DNA of 64,000 nucleotides from Leptolyngbyaceae cyanobacterium (GCA_036703985.1 DATNQN010000070.1:1-64000); one strand, 5' to 3'; numbered from the stretch's first letter, positions 45,052 to 54,630 are shown. The notes: a model not told the origin generated them from the sequence alone. Program-made: numbers and translations.

Positions 45052-46566
45052 ATGAGCTTTCATGAAGAGTTTGAACTACTGCTACGGGCTCGCTATCCTT
45101 TGATATACGTTCCTACCAACGAAGAGGAGCGAGTAGAAAACGCGATCGCAGCTTGTGCTAAAAAACAAGGCAATCGAGCAGTTTATGTCTGGGATTTTGT
45201 AGATGGCTACCAAGGCAACCCCAACGATACGGGATTCGGCAAAAGGAATCCCTTACAAGCATTAGAATTAATCGAAAAAATAGCTCCTGCTTCCCCAGGA
45301 GTTTTTATTTTACGGGATTTTCATCGGTTTTTAGAAGATGTGGCAGTTTCCCGTAAACTAAAAAATTTAGCTCGGTTACTGAAGTCCCAACCGAAAAATC
45401 TGGTCATTCTTTCTCCCAGAATTGCCATTCCAGAAGAGTTAAGCGAAGTTCTCACGGTTTTAGAGTTTCACTTACCAACAGCATCGGAAATTAAATCGGA
45501 AGTAGAACGTTTATTGGCGGCTACCGGACATTCTCTAGAAGGGAAAACTTTAGATGAAATCGTTCGTTCTTGCCAGGGTCTTTCAATGGAAAGGATTCGG
45601 CGGGTACTGGCGAGAGCGATCGCAACTCACGGGGAATTGCGCGGGGAAGATGTAGAGTTAGTACTGGAAGAAAAACGTCAAACCATCCGCCAAACTCAAA
45701 TTTTAGAATTTTATCCCGCTACAGAAAATATATCGGATGTGGGTGGTTTAGATAATTTAAAAGACTGGCTGCTGCGTCGGGGCGGTGCGTTTTCCGAACG
45801 GGCTAGGCAATACGGATTACCCCACCCTAGAGGTTTGTTATTAGTAGGAATCCAGGGTACTGGGAAATCCCTGATGGCAAAAGCAATTGCCCACCACTGG
45901 CATTTACCTTTACTGCGTCTGGATGTAGGACGCTTATTTGGTGGCTTAGTAGGTGAGTCGGAATCTCGTACTCGTCAAATGATTCAATTAGCAGAAGCTT
46001 TAGCTCCCTGCGTGTTGTGGATTGACGAAATAGATAAAGCTTTTTCCGGACTTGATGGAAAAGGAGATGCCGGCACCAGCAACCGAGTATTCGGTACTTT
46101 TATTACTTGGTTGGCTGAAAAAATATCTCCCGTCTTCGTAGTAGCTACTGCCAATAATATTCAAACTTTACCGCCGGAAATGCTTCGCAAAGGTCGATTC
46201 GATGAAATATTTTTTGTGGGGTTACCTACTCAAGAAGAGCGCAAGTCGATCTTTTCAGTTCATTTAACCCGGTTGCGTCCCCACAATCTTGCTAATTACG
46301 ATCTAGAGCGACTAGCTTACGAAACTCCTGATTTTTCTGGAGCGGAAATCGAGCAATCTTTGATTGAAGCGATGCACATTGGTTTTAGCCAAAGCCGAGA
46401 TTTTACTACCGATGACATTTTAGAAGCGGCTAGTCAAATTATCCCCTTAGCTCGTACTGCTCAAGAACAAATAAAATTTTTACAGGAATGGGCTGCGGCT
46501 GGTAAAGCTCGTTTAGCTTCTAAACATAGCAGTCTGAGCAGTAGAATTCAAAACCAATTTCGCTAG
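45052..46566 (+). CDS. Ycf46-like AAA+ ATPase
   Basis: A 504-residue AAA+ protein conserved in cyanobacteria and algal plastids (Ycf46). The N-terminal half (about 1-230) is family-specific and not a nucleotide-binding domain. The AAA module begins near [17 protein letters not shown], with Walker A in [17 protein letters not shown], Walker B in [14 protein letters not shown], sensor 1 in VFVVATANN and the arginine finger region [12 protein letters not shown]. It resembles FtsH/Cdc48-type unfoldases but has no protease domain. Reported links are to stress or inorganic carbon responses; the substrate is unknown. Confidence 0.9.
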   Translation: MSFHEEFELLLRARYPLIYVPTNEEERVENAIAACAKKQGNRAVYVWDFVDGYQGNPNDTGFGKRNPLQALELIEKIAPASPGVFILRDFHRFLEDVAVSRKLKNLARLLKSQPKNLVILSPRIAIPEELSEVLTVLEFHLPTASEIKSEVERLLAATGHSLEGKTLDEIVRSCQGLSMERIRRVLARAIATHGELRGEDVELVLEEKRQTIRQTQILEFYPATENISDVGGLDNLKDWLLRRGGAFSERARQYGLPHPRGLLLVGIQGTGKSLMAKAIAHHWHLPLLRLDVGRLFGGLVGESESRTRQMIQLAEALAPCVLWIDEIDKAFSGLDGKGDAGTSNRVFGTFITWLAEKISPVFVVATANNIQTLPPEMLRKGRFDEIFFVGLPTQEERKSIFSVHLTRLRPHNLANYDLERLAYETPDFSGAEIEQSLIEAMHIGFSQSRDFTTDDILEAASQIIPLARTAQEQIKFLQEWAAAGKARLASKHSSLSSRIQNQFR

Positions 46567-46630
46567 CTCGATCGCTGGTTTTGTGGTAAAGAATATAAAG
46601 TTGTCTCTCTCTTTTCTAAAGAAGTAGAGA

Positions 46631-46652
46631 CTCATCTGGTATAATAAGCGTT
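46631..46652 (+). promoter_or_regulatory. Candidate extended -10 promoter
   Basis: TGGTATAAT (TATAAT at 46640-46645 with the TG-N extension) lies 23 bases before the SH3 gene ATG and just behind a GTCTCT...AGAGAC imperfect palindrome at 46601-46630. A -35 element is not clear. Assigned by sequence pattern only. Confidence 0.4.
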
Positions 46653-46668
46653 TTTCTGGGGAGTAGGC

Positions 46669-47214
46669 ATGAGTTTTTCTGGCCTTGCAAAATTCTTGAT
46701 CGGTTTTATTATCGCGATCGGTCTGATGGTTGGTGCAGGAGTAGCGGCAGCCCTTTACTTTGTGACCAAATTAACTACACCTCCTGCCAAACCAGTTTTT
46801 GCCAACGATACACCTGCTGTAAAAGCTCAAGCAGGGATCGCTCCGCCCAAAAGCCAGCCAAAGCCAGCACCTAGTAAAGCTCCTGCGGCTACTCCCGTTC
46901 CCGCACCAACTGCTACTAATGTTGCCTCGACCACAACCCTAGCACCGAATCCAACACCTACTCCTAGCGAAAGTCCTTCTCCTCAACCTTTAGAGCCAGG
47001 AGCATATAAAGCTCGCGTCACTTGGTCGAGAGGTCTGAGCGTTCGCAGTAATCCCACCTTGGAAAGCGATCGCATTGGTGGAGTAGCCTATAAACAAGAC
47101 ATCGTAGTTTTGGCAGAAAGCGATGACAAACGGTGGCTGAAGATTCGGGTAGACGATGGAGGAACTGAAGGTTGGGTAAAAGCTGGTAACGTAGAGCGAG
47201 TCGATTCAGAATAA
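46669..47214 (+). CDS. Membrane-anchored SH3-domain protein
   Basis: A 181-residue protein with an N-terminal membrane helix (LAKFLIGFIIAIGLMVGAGV, likely an uncleaved anchor), a long Pro/Ala/Thr-rich linker (about residues 42-110) and a C-terminal bacterial SH3 domain (VTWSRGLSVRSNPTLESD, DIVVLAESDDKRWLKI, EGWVKAGNVERV). The SH3 domain probably faces the periplasm and binds peptidoglycan. A TATAAT lies just upstream. No catalytic domain is present. Confidence 0.85.
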   Translation: MSFSGLAKFLIGFIIAIGLMVGAGVAAALYFVTKLTTPPAKPVFANDTPAVKAQAGIAPPKSQPKPAPSKAPAATPVPAPTATNVASTTTLAPNPTPTPSESPSPQPLEPGAYKARVTWSRGLSVRSNPTLESDRIGGVAYKQDIVVLAESDDKRWLKIRVDDGGTEGWVKAGNVERVDSE

Positions 47215-47585
47215 AGCGAACAAACCATCAGTGAAAATTTAAATCCTCGAAGTCTCGATATCTCTTTTGTAATGGTTAGTATCTATTACCAATTCACTTT
47301 AACGCAGCCTTAATTATTTCACTCACGCCCTGGCTCCTGCCAGCATAGGAAATATGCTAGGTAAAGAGTAAATCGCCTTTGCTGCTTTTCGAGTATAAAT
47401 ATTCATTCATGCTCGCCGATATGTAAGCAAGGTAAGAAGGTGGAATTGTATATATTAAGAAAATTAGCCAAATTTTAATCTTAATTGCAATATTTGGTTA
47501 AGGGCTTCAGCTATTTACATTAGAGTGGTAGGTTGTAAAAAAATAAATCAGCAAAGTAACAACCTCACCTTTTGCTTGAAAGATC
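47215..47585. other. Intergenic region, no gene seen
   Basis: 371 bases between the SH3 gene and a small membrane ORF. It contains a GCTCCTGCCAGCATAGG stretch with the imperfect pair CATAGGAAATATGCTAGG, but I cannot assign an RNA gene or regulatory element to it. Confidence 0.5.
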
Positions 47586-47762
47586 GTGTACGACAAAAAC
47601 TCCCCTAAGTATCTAGTAGAAGCTGCGATTACTGCTGCATTGGGCGCTGGGATCGTCACCACATTTGCCATCAGCCAAGGTCAACATCCTTTAGTGGCCC
47701 TCCAAATTACGGGATTTGCCGTGTTAATTGCTTTGGCGTGCGATCGCCTGGGCATTATTTAA
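47586..47762 (+). CDS. Small conserved-type membrane protein (58 residues)
   Basis: From a GTG at 47586 the frame encodes MYDKNSPKYLVEAAITAALG then AGIVTTFAISQGQHPLVALQ and a second helix ending ACDRLGII. Two hydrophobic segments separated by SQGQHP fit a two-span membrane protein. The regular composition and short charged ends look like a real protein, and I recall similar small hypothetical proteins in other cyanobacteria, but the function is unknown. Ribosome site is weak (AAAGATC). Confidence 0.6.
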   Translation: MYDKNSPKYLVEAAITAALGAGIVTTFAISQGQHPLVALQITGFAVLIALACDRLGII

Positions 47763-48204
47763 AAGGAGCTTTACCTACTAACAGCCCTTTTGATAGCTAA
47801 CGATCGGCTGTTTAAAAAACCTATTTTTTCTGACGCCGTTGTTGTAAAAATTACTTCTTGATAAAATAAGCCGACTGCTTCTTTATTTAGATGGCGAAAC
47901 AGTTACAGGGCTTTCAGCGTCTATGAAATTTAAAGACCTGAGTGCTAGATAACAAACAATTCCTTCTCGGCCTACTGAATCGATTGCCCACCAAATTCCT
48001 GATTGATGGCATCCTCTGTGGAAATTAATTCGAGGGGGCATATAACAATATATCCTATCAACGCGATCGCTTTTTCACTTATATGTCCTTATAAGCTGTG
48101 AAACAGCTTGATTTTTGATTGAATTGAACAGATCTGACTACTAGAATCATAGATGTACAACACTCTCAACAAAGAGTGATTACTCAAAATTTCACCAGAC
48201 AATT
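47763..48204. other. Intergenic region before peptidoglycan-binding gene
   Basis: 442 bases with a CAGCC...GGCTG imperfect hairpin near 47781-47812 (AACAGCCCTTTTGATAG and CGGCTGTTTAAAAAA) that could end the small membrane gene. The remainder is AT-rich and must hold the promoter of the next gene; no gene or RNA is supported. Confidence 0.5.
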
Positions 48205-49344
48205 ATGGAAAACCTTGTCTATATACATCTTGCAAGTACTTACGAAGAAACTGGAGCTAGTAAGCCACTCGCTCATCCGAAGCCGCTCAAAGTTTCCCCT
48301 CAAGGAAATTGGAAAAAATTCTCCAGAAAAGCTTGCCTTAGCTTACTAAGTATTACTTTGGGAATCAGCTGTCTGGGCATCAGTACTCAGGCAATGGCAA
48401 GCGTACTCAAACAAGGAACTAAAGGCCCAGAAGTAGCTCAACTTCAGCAACAATTACAACAACTAGGCTATTTCAACGGACGCGCTACTGGTAACTTTGG
48501 GCCATTAACCAAAGCAGCGGTTGTTCGGTTTCAACAAGCTCGTGGACTAAAGGCAGATGGCGTCGCGGGACAAAACACTTTAGAAGCTTTGTACGATCGA
48601 AGTGCTACTGCTCCTGCCAGTGCTTCTAATTCTACTTCGGAACAAAAAGAAAGCTTTCCGGTCGTTAGCACTTCTCGGCGTCCCACTTTAAAAATAGGCG
48701 CTAGAGGTTCTGATGTGAGAACTCTACAGCAACTTTTAGCCAATGCGAATTTGTACAGCGGAAACATCAACGGCATTTTCGATCCGACAACTAATGCTGC
48801 CGTTAAAGAGTTTCAACGCTCTAGCGGATTAGTGGTAGATGGAGTGGTTGGAAAAAAAACCTGGAGTGCTTTAGCTGACGGGGATACCGTCACAACCCAG
48901 CAACCTTTTGATAACTCCCCGTTTACCAACGAACCGTTTGTTAATCAAACAGCCGAGAAAGCAAGCGCTAAACCCGTTCTGCGAGTAGGAGACAAAGGAA
49001 AAGATGTCACGGAACTACAGCAGAGTTTGAAAGAATTAGGCTACTTCAAAACTCGCGTCACTGGTGTATTTGGTTCGGTTACAAAGGCAGCGGTAATTCG
49101 CTTCCAGCAAGATAAAGGGTTGATGGCTAACGGTATTGTAGACAGTAGAACGCAAACGGCATTACAAAGCCCTAGCTCAAACTCTACTTTTAACGTGACG
49201 GAATTACAAAAGCGCTTGAAAGCACAAGGCTTTTATCAAGGTGCTGTAGATGGTAGATACAACGATCGAACCAAAGCCGCCGTCAAAGCAGCGCAGCAAG
49301 CTTATGGAATCAGTGAAGATGATATTCTGAGAGCAAATTTTTAG
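48205..49344 (+). CDS. Secreted protein with four peptidoglycan-binding repeats
   Basis: A 379-residue exported protein. A long N-terminal region ends in a signal peptide (LSLLSITLGISCLGISTQAMAS, cut near residue 65). Four PG_binding_1 repeats follow: GPEVAQLQQQLQQLGYFNGR (about 75-125), SDVRTLQQLLANANLYSGN (170-220), KDVTELQQSLKELGYFKTR (260-315) and VTELQKRLKAQGFYQGAVDG (325-372). No catalytic domain is present, so it is probably a murein-binding structural or carrier protein in the periplasm. An alternative start nearer the signal peptide is possible. Confidence 0.86.
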   Translation: MENLVYIHLASTYEETGASKPLAHPKPLKVSPQGNWKKFSRKACLSLLSITLGISCLGISTQAMASVLKQGTKGPEVAQLQQQLQQLGYFNGRATGNFGPLTKAAVVRFQQARGLKADGVAGQNTLEALYDRSATAPASASNSTSEQKESFPVVSTSRRPTLKIGARGSDVRTLQQLLANANLYSGNINGIFDPTTNAAVKEFQRSSGLVVDGVVGKKTWSALADGDTVTTQQPFDNSPFTNEPFVNQTAEKASAKPVLRVGDKGKDVTELQQSLKELGYFKTRVTGVFGSVTKAAVIRFQQDKGLMANGIVDSRTQTALQSPSSNSTFNVTELQKRLKAQGFYQGAVDGRYNDRTKAAVKAAQQAYGISEDDILRANF

Positions 49345-49405
49345 AGGCTCTGGGAATACTCAGTATTGAGAGGGCTCTCAGATTAGGGATCTGGGAGCTT
49401 ATGTT

Positions 49406-49861
49406 TTACAGTGGTAGCAATGCCCGTTGGCAGGTAGGGCATATAGCATGGATCGTTAGCTGGCAATCAAGTAGGTGATATCCTTCTTTTTCGGCTGTTT
49501 TAGTACCTATTTTCAGAATATTGTCATTTTTGAATTCAATAGTCTTGTTACAACGAACGCAAATAAGATGATCGTGATGATGGGGATATGGCTGATTTAC
49601 TTCGTAGTGTTTGTGGCCTTCTCCTAGCTCTAATTCCCGTAAAATACCCATCCGAGCTAATAACTTGACGCTGCGGTAAACGGTGGATAAACTGATTGCC
49701 TCTCCTCTACTCTGTAACAGACCGTGCAGTTCTTCCGCGCTCAGATGTTTACCTTTGGGAAGTTCTTGGAAAATGTGTAATATCGTTTCACGTTGGGGAG
49801 TTAAACGCCAACCCCTGTCATTTAATTCGGCTTTGAGTGAGGATGCCGTGTAGACAGTCAT
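49406..49861 (-). CDS. furA: Ferric uptake regulator FurA
   Basis: A 151-residue Fur protein, which uses Fe2+ to repress iron uptake genes. The winged helix runs WRLTPQRETILHIFQ to ISLSTVYRSVKLLARMGILR; the metal sites include HKHYE and PHHHDHLICVRC. With the ATG at 49861 (AAGG upstream) the five cysteines fall at 101, 104, 133, 141 and 144, exactly the pattern described for Anabaena FurA, including the CP motif at 141-142 reported for heme binding. A sigC gene lies upstream on the same strand, as next to Anabaena furA. A paralog directly precedes it. Confidence 0.88.
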   Translation of the reverse strand: MTVYTASSLKAELNDRGWRLTPQRETILHIFQELPKGKHLSAEELHGLLQSRGEAISLSTVYRSVKLLARMGILRELELGEGHKHYEVNQPYPHHHDHLICVRCNKTIEFKNDNILKIGTKTAEKEGYHLLDCQLTIHAICPTCQRALLPL

Positions 49862-49963
49862 ATTCACCTTCTCAATAAAGGTAGTCTATTGAAAATGATA
49901 CACAAATAAAGAATGATTTGCAAGAAACCCTCTTTACTGAGAATAAGTCTTAACTAAATAACT

Positions 49964-50479
49964 TTAAGGCTCCAAAAGTTCGTTTTGAGAAAGGGAACGC
50001 AGGCAAGACCAGTTGCTGGGAAGTAAAGAGGGCCATCCCTGACGTAAAGCTTCCGGGCAGACAGTGTGAATGGTTAATTGACAGTCAAGCAGGTGTAATC
50101 CGGCTTTTTCCGATTGCTTAAGGCCAATTTTCAAAATGGAATCGTTTTTAAATTCGATCGTTTTATTGCACTGAATGCAAACTAAGTGATGGTGGTGATG
50201 GGGATATGGCTGATTTATTTCATAATGCTTATGCCCTTCTGCCAATTCTAGTTCTCGCAGGATACCCATCCGAACCATTAATTTAAGAGTTCGGTAAATG
50301 GTAGAAAGGCTGATTTTTTCTCCTTTGCTCTGTAGCAAAGTATGGAGGTCTTCAGCGCTCAGATGATGACCTCTAGGAAGGTTTTGAAAGACTTGTAAGA
50401 TTACCTCCCTTTGAGGAGTTAAACGCCAGCCTTTCTCATTCAGTTCGGCTTTAAACGAGGTTGGTGTGTAGGTGGCCAT
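49964..50479 (-). CDS. FurA paralog with altered C-terminal zinc site
   Basis: A 171-residue Fur protein closely related to the adjacent FurA: the first 140 residues align without gaps (RLTPQREVILQVFQNLPRG, SLSTIYRTLKLMVRMGILRE, HKHYEINQPYPHHHHHLVC). It keeps Cys101, Cys104, Cys133 and Cys141-Pro142, but the second CxxC reads CPEA, so Cys144 is lost, and a different 27-residue tail (LRQGWPSLLPSNWSCLRSLS...) follows. Metal or redox behaviour may therefore differ. The upstream 100 bases also resemble those of furA, so the duplication included the promoter. Confidence 0.85.
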   Translation of the reverse strand: MATYTPTSFKAELNEKGWRLTPQREVILQVFQNLPRGHHLSAEDLHTLLQSKGEKISLSTIYRTLKLMVRMGILRELELAEGHKHYEINQPYPHHHHHLVCIQCNKTIEFKNDSILKIGLKQSEKAGLHLLDCQLTIHTVCPEALRQGWPSLLPSNWSCLRSLSQNELLEP

Positions 50480-50669
50480 ATTAATATTCTCAAACAGCCT
50501 TCTAATCTGGAAGGATACACAATTTAGTAACCTATTTTCAAGAAATAGTGCTTATTGAGAATAAATATCTAAAAGAAAGATAAACAGTTTAAGTTATTGA
50601 CAATATTTATAATTAAGTTGGCAAGTAAGTAGTAGTTACAAAATTCTCTAAATCTAAAATTTATTCATT

Positions 50670-50704
50670 CTAAAATCTAAAATCTAAAATCTAAAATCTA
50701 AAAT
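50670..50704. repeat. Heptanucleotide tandem repeat (AATCTAA)n
   Basis: About five units of AATCTAA lie between the end of sigC and the start of the FurA paralog. Same unit as the arrays at 9934, 21683 and 53470. Confidence 0.8.
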
Positions 50705-50776
50705 TGATTGGCCGAGTAAGCGGTAATACCAGCTTTTCTCGGCCAATATTCAGGATGCCCAAGTTTGATGAGGATA

Positions 50777-52018
50777 TTAGCTGAAAGATTCCAGATAATC
50801 CCGCACGCGATTGCGACGTTTGGGTTGGCGCAATTTTTGCAAAGCTTTCGCTTCTATTTGCCGAACTCGTTCGCGAGATAAATCTAATGCCCGACCGATT
50901 TCTGCTAAAGAGTAGGGGTGGCCATCTTCTAAACCAAAACGCATGAGGATGACATCCCGTTCCCGGCTAGTTAAGTCGGCTAATAGTTGTTGTAAGTCAC
51001 GATAGAGAGATTCCCGCATTAAAAGCTCTTCGGGAGAAATTCCGTCAGTTTCTAATAGATCGCCTAACTCGGTATCTTTTTCTTTACCTACTTTAGTTTC
51101 TAAAGAAACAGAGCGGGGTACTCGGAATAAGACTTCCCGCACTTGTAGCGGTGTCATTTCTAACTCTTTAGCGAGGTCTTCTAGCGTAGGGGTGCGCCCT
51201 TTTTCTTGGGCGATTTTGCGTTGGGCTTTTTTAATTTTGTTGAGTTTTTCGGTGATGTGAACTGGCAGGCGAATGGTACGGCTTTGAGTCGCGATCGCAC
51301 GAGTAATTCCTTGACGAATCCACCAGTAAGCATAGGTGCTAAAGCGATATCCTTTGGTGGGGTCAAATTTCTCAACGGCTCTTTCTAAGCCCATCGTTCC
51401 TTCTTGGATTAAATCTAATAATTCCAAGCCGCGATTTTGATACTTTTTGGCTACCGATACCACCAGACGGAGGTTGGCTTTAATCATGTGTTCTTTCGCC
51501 CGAACACCTTCTGCTTGGATTTGCTCTAGTTCTTCAACTGTTAAACCAGTTAATTGGGCCCAAGCTCTTTTACCAGCACTTAAAATGGGTTTTAGCTCTG
51601 CTACTGGGATCTCAGCAACATTAGCCCACCGTTCGAGAGACGGACGATGGCCCAGGTTAGCAGCCAGACGATCGTGAACGTCGATTAATTGAACATAGCG
51701 TCGAATCGTGCCATCTTCTTTTTCGGCTGCATCATTTCTGAGTTCCAGCAAACGCATATAGCGCTGGACTAGTTGGGCTTCTGAAACTTCTTCGTCTCGC
51801 CCTAGCAAGCGTACTCTGCCGATGTCTTGAAGGTACAAACGAACTAAGTCGGTAGTGCGACGGCTAGTGCCTTGCTGTAGGGTGGTAACGTCTGCCTCCT
51901 CCATATCCAGATCGACTAAATCGCTGGGTATATGTCCGGTATTAGAGTCTAGTTCAAAGCTAGAAGCATCTAGTGGACTGTCGTAGGTGGCATCGGTAGA
52001 AAAAAAGGTTGCTGGCAT
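50777..52018 (-). CDS. sigC: Group 2 RNA polymerase sigma factor, SigC-like
   Basis: A sigma-70 family protein of 413 residues. Regions: 1.2 at TTDLVRLYLQDIGRVRLLG, 2.1-2.4 at NLRLVVSVAKKYQNRGLELL and YAYWWIRQGITRAIATQSR, 3 at ITEKLNKIKKAQRKIAQEKG, and 4.2 at YSLAEIGRALDLSRERVRQI. Its acidic N-terminus and position beside furA match group 2 SigC rather than the housekeeping SigA; this is an inference. I start at the ATG 52018 (MPATFFSTDATYD) with GAGG eight bases upstream, not the TTG at 52048. SigC-type factors adjust transcription to growth phase, carbon or heat. Confidence 0.85.
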   Translation of the reverse strand: MPATFFSTDATYDSPLDASSFELDSNTGHIPSDLVDLDMEEADVTTLQQGTSRRTTDLVRLYLQDIGRVRLLGRDEEVSEAQLVQRYMRLLELRNDAAEKEDGTIRRYVQLIDVHDRLAANLGHRPSLERWANVAEIPVAELKPILSAGKRAWAQLTGLTVEELEQIQAEGVRAKEHMIKANLRLVVSVAKKYQNRGLELLDLIQEGTMGLERAVEKFDPTKGYRFSTYAYWWIRQGITRAIATQSRTIRLPVHITEKLNKIKKAQRKIAQEKGRTPTLEDLAKELEMTPLQVREVLFRVPRSVSLETKVGKEKDTELGDLLETDGISPEELLMRESLYRDLQQLLADLTSRERDVILMRFGLEDGHPYSLAEIGRALDLSRERVRQIEAKALQKLRQPKRRNRVRDYLESFS

Positions 52019-52494
52019 AGTAATTGCCTCAACTGCTCCAGGTGACAAACGGGCTCTCTTTAAAAGGCGGTGGCTTTTTGTGGCATTTCTCCAGACGACA
52101 TAACGCTGACTGGAGTTGCCTAAGCACGCGATTACTGGTGATGCACTCTGTAATTGACGCTGACGACTGTCTTAGCTAAAAGATTCTCTACCGGGTATCG
52201 ACAATGACTCGAATCGATAGATATGCTGGAATTAACTAGCTAAACGGTCGATGACAAAGTGGTCGGACTCGTGTCATTTGACAGCTAGTATAAAGAGAAT
52301 GTCACTGACCCAAAAGTGACCTCTGTCAAAGGCTACGTTAATCTACATCACTGGGTAGATGCTTTCCCGATCACTGCTTGAATTACAGCAGTAGATTTAC
52401 TTTGAATTTTTAGTAAATTCATCTTTTTGCGATCGCTCCTTCCCATGTCGATGCCGATCGATATATCGACAGGCGATCGAATTTTCCGGTAGGG
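52019..52494. other. Long leader/promoter region upstream of sigC
   Basis: A 476-base gap between sigC (leftward) and the end of gpsA. It contains GTGTCATTTGACAGC and TGTCACTGACCCAAAAGTGACC inverted elements at about 52273-52327 and several TCGAT clusters, but no gene. The long, structured 5' region could carry multiple promoters, as usual for group 2 sigma genes. Confidence 0.5.
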
Positions 52495-53442
52495 TTATTC
52501 CGGTTTAATATCTCGCAGCATCAATGCTTCAACCGCAGCTTGGGGAGTGATTTCTCCCTTGAGCAAGCGATACACCTGATAAGAAATTGGTACGTAAATT
52601 TGCTGCTGTTCGGCTAAATGAACTAACACCTCAGTTGTGTTCACTCCTTCGGCAGTTCCTTCCAAAGCCGCCAAAATGTTTGGCAGTGCTTTGCCTTGGG
52701 CGAGTTGGTAACCGACTTGGTAGTTGCGACTGAGAGGGCTATTACAGGTAGCTAGTAAGTCTCCTAAACCTGATAAACCATAAAATGTGTCGGTATTTGC
52801 ACCCCAATGGTTACCAATGCGGATGATTTCGGCTAAACCACGGGTTAAAAGGGCTGCTTTGGCATTAGTTCCCAATTGTAAACCATCACAAGCGCCAGCT
52901 GCGATCGCCATTACATTTTTCAATGTTCCGCCCAACTCTACGCCCAATGGGTCTGCATTAGTATATACCCGAAATTTACTGGAATTAAACAAAATTTGGG
53001 CAGTAATTGCGGCATCGGTGTTGGCACTAGCAACTACAGTAGCAGCTGGTAGTCCCGCCTGTATTTCTTTAGATAAATTTGGCCCTGCCAATACGACGAC
53101 GGAGTGAGAGGGAAGCGCCGCTTGCCAAATTTGGGAAGGTGTACAAGTGGTAGAGGGGTCTAGTCCTTTGGTGGCGGTCACAAAAATCGTCTGAGGGGAA
53201 ATAGACAAAGACTGCACTTGCTGCACCACTGGTCTGACACCTTTCATGGAAATAGCAGATATGACAATAGCTGCATCTGCTAAGACATCTTTTAGACTTT
53301 GACTACTTTGGCGCGACCACAAGCGTACATCATAACCGTTCGCCTTTGCTAATGTAGCTAAAGTCGAACCCCAAGCACCTGCTCCTAAAATAGCTATAGA
53401 TTTTTTTTGATGATTAGTTTCCTCGTTACTTTCCATCAGCAT
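52495..53442 (-). CDS. gpsA: Glycerol-3-phosphate dehydrogenase [NAD(P)+]
   Basis: Makes sn-glycerol 3-phosphate from dihydroxyacetone phosphate for membrane lipid synthesis. The Rossmann start is SIAILGAGAWGSTLATLAKA, followed by the TKGLDP block, LAGPNLSKEI, the catalytic-lysine region ELGGTLKNVMAIAAGACDGL, and GLSGLGDLLATC, all standard GpsA motifs. It is 315 residues, slightly shorter than many because the loop after WSRQSSQSL is short. A later ATG at 53436 is equally possible. It lies 43 bases downstream of lipA on the same strand. Confidence 0.95.
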   Translation of the reverse strand: MLMESNEETNHQKKSIAILGAGAWGSTLATLAKANGYDVRLWSRQSSQSLKDVLADAAIVISAISMKGVRPVVQQVQSLSISPQTIFVTATKGLDPSTTCTPSQIWQAALPSHSVVVLAGPNLSKEIQAGLPAATVVASANTDAAITAQILFNSSKFRVYTNADPLGVELGGTLKNVMAIAAGACDGLQLGTNAKAALLTRGLAEIIRIGNHWGANTDTFYGLSGLGDLLATCNSPLSRNYQVGYQLAQGKALPNILAALEGTAEGVNTTEVLVHLAEQQQIYVPISYQVYRLLKGEITPQAAVEALMLRDIKPE

Positions 53443-53485
53443 TAGCTAAGAAAATGTCCCAATTCTAGATGATGAAATCTAAAAT

Positions 53486-54364
53486 CTAAAATCGGTTGCG
53501 GGGATATCTTTCCATCAGCGCCCTCACTTGTTCTGCATGATAGGAGCTACGAGTCAAGGGAGAGGCAACAACTTGTAAAAATCCGATCGATTCCCCGAAC
53601 TCTTGCCATGCGGCAAATTGTTCTGGAGTGACGAAGTTATCTACTTTTAAATGTTTTTGAGTTGGTTGTAGATATTGCCCTATGGTAAGGATATCGCAAT
53701 CGACTTTTCGCAAATCTTGCATGACTTCTCGCACTTCTGCGTCAGTTTCTCCCAGTCCTACCATAATGCCGGATTTAGTATAAACCCAAGGTGCTAGTTG
53801 ACGCGATCTCATCATCAACTCCAGCGTCCTTTGATACTCTCCTTGGGGACGTACCCGGCGATATAAACGGGGTACGGTTTCGGTATTGTGATTTAACACT
53901 TCTGGGGAAGCTTTCAGAATTTCTGCGAGTGCTTCCCAATTACCGCACAAGTCGGGAATCAGCACTTCTATAGTCGTACCTGGAGAAGCGGCGCGGACTT
54001 GTTCGATGCAGCCGACAAACTGAGACGCACCGCCATCTGGTAAATCATCTCGATTCACCGAAGTGATCACTACGTGATTTAATTTCAACCGCCGCACCGC
54101 TTCTGCTAATCTTTGCGGTTCCGTCGGGTCTAGGGCTTTTGGCTTTTTCTCAAAATCGATATCACAATAAGGACAGGCTCGCGTGCAGGCTGGCCCCATA
54201 ATTAAAAATGTAGCGGTACCGTTGTGAAAGCATTCGCCGATGTTCGGACAGGATGCCTCTTCACAAACCGTATTTAGGGATAAATCCCGCAAAATTTCCT
54301 TAACGGTGCCAACGCGCTCCCACTGAGGCGCTTTTACTCGCAACCACTCTGGTTTTACTACCAC
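53486..54364 (-). CDS. lipA: Lipoyl synthase
   Basis: A radical-SAM enzyme that inserts two sulfurs into octanoyl groups on lipoyl-dependent proteins. The auxiliary cluster motif is [12 protein letters not shown] and the radical-SAM motif [11 protein letters not shown]; the terminal RSSY is present ([10 protein letters not shown]), with its cluster-ligand serine. The start is GTG at 54364 ([19 protein letters not shown]), with GAGG five bases upstream, giving 292 residues. The in-frame TTG at 54439 would reach into a dispersed GTAGGGGCGGGTTT repeat. gpsA follows closely. Confidence 0.94.
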   Translation of the reverse strand: MVVKPEWLRVKAPQWERVGTVKEILRDLSLNTVCEEASCPNIGECFHNGTATFLIMGPACTRACPYCDIDFEKKPKALDPTEPQRLAEAVRRLKLNHVVITSVNRDDLPDGGASQFVGCIEQVRAASPGTTIEVLIPDLCGNWEALAEILKASPEVLNHNTETVPRLYRRVRPQGEYQRTLELMMRSRQLAPWVYTKSGIMVGLGETDAEVREVMQDLRKVDCDILTIGQYLQPTQKHLKVDNFVTPEQFAAWQEFGESIGFLQVVASPLTRSSYHAEQVRALMERYPRNRF

Positions 54365-54438
54365 GCCTGCCTCTTGCCTGCTGAACTTAGCGATCGATCT
54401 TTTACCAGGGAAGGTTGAGAAATGATTATTTCGATCCA

Positions 54439-54452
54439 AAACCCGCCCCTAC
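54439..54452. repeat. Single end of the GTAGGGGCGGGTTT repeat
   Basis: AACCCGCCCCTACA upstream of lipA matches the terminal sequence of the element at 9594-9664. No second end is visible nearby. Confidence 0.45.
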
Positions 54453-54556
54453 AAGCCTTTATCATAGCAGCCATTCGATTTGCAGTTAGAAATTTTTGAT
54501 TTTTCAGCTTGGTTAACTCTCAAACGTGATATTATTAAAAGGTTAGTGTCAATTTT

Positions 54557-54630
54557 CGGGATGTAGCGCAGCTTGGTAGCGCACCTCGTTCGGGACGAGG
54601 GGGTCGCAGGTTCAAATCCTGTCATCCCGA
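54557..54630 (+). tRNA. tRNA-Pro (CGG)
   Basis: A 74-base cloverleaf with acceptor CGGGATG / CATCCCG, D arm GCGC...GCGC, anticodon arm CCTCG-TTCGGGA-CGAGG (anticodon CGG) and T arm GCAGG-TTCAAAT-CCTGT. CCA is not encoded. The C1-G72 pair and A73 discriminator are typical for bacterial tRNA-Pro. Confidence 0.97.
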
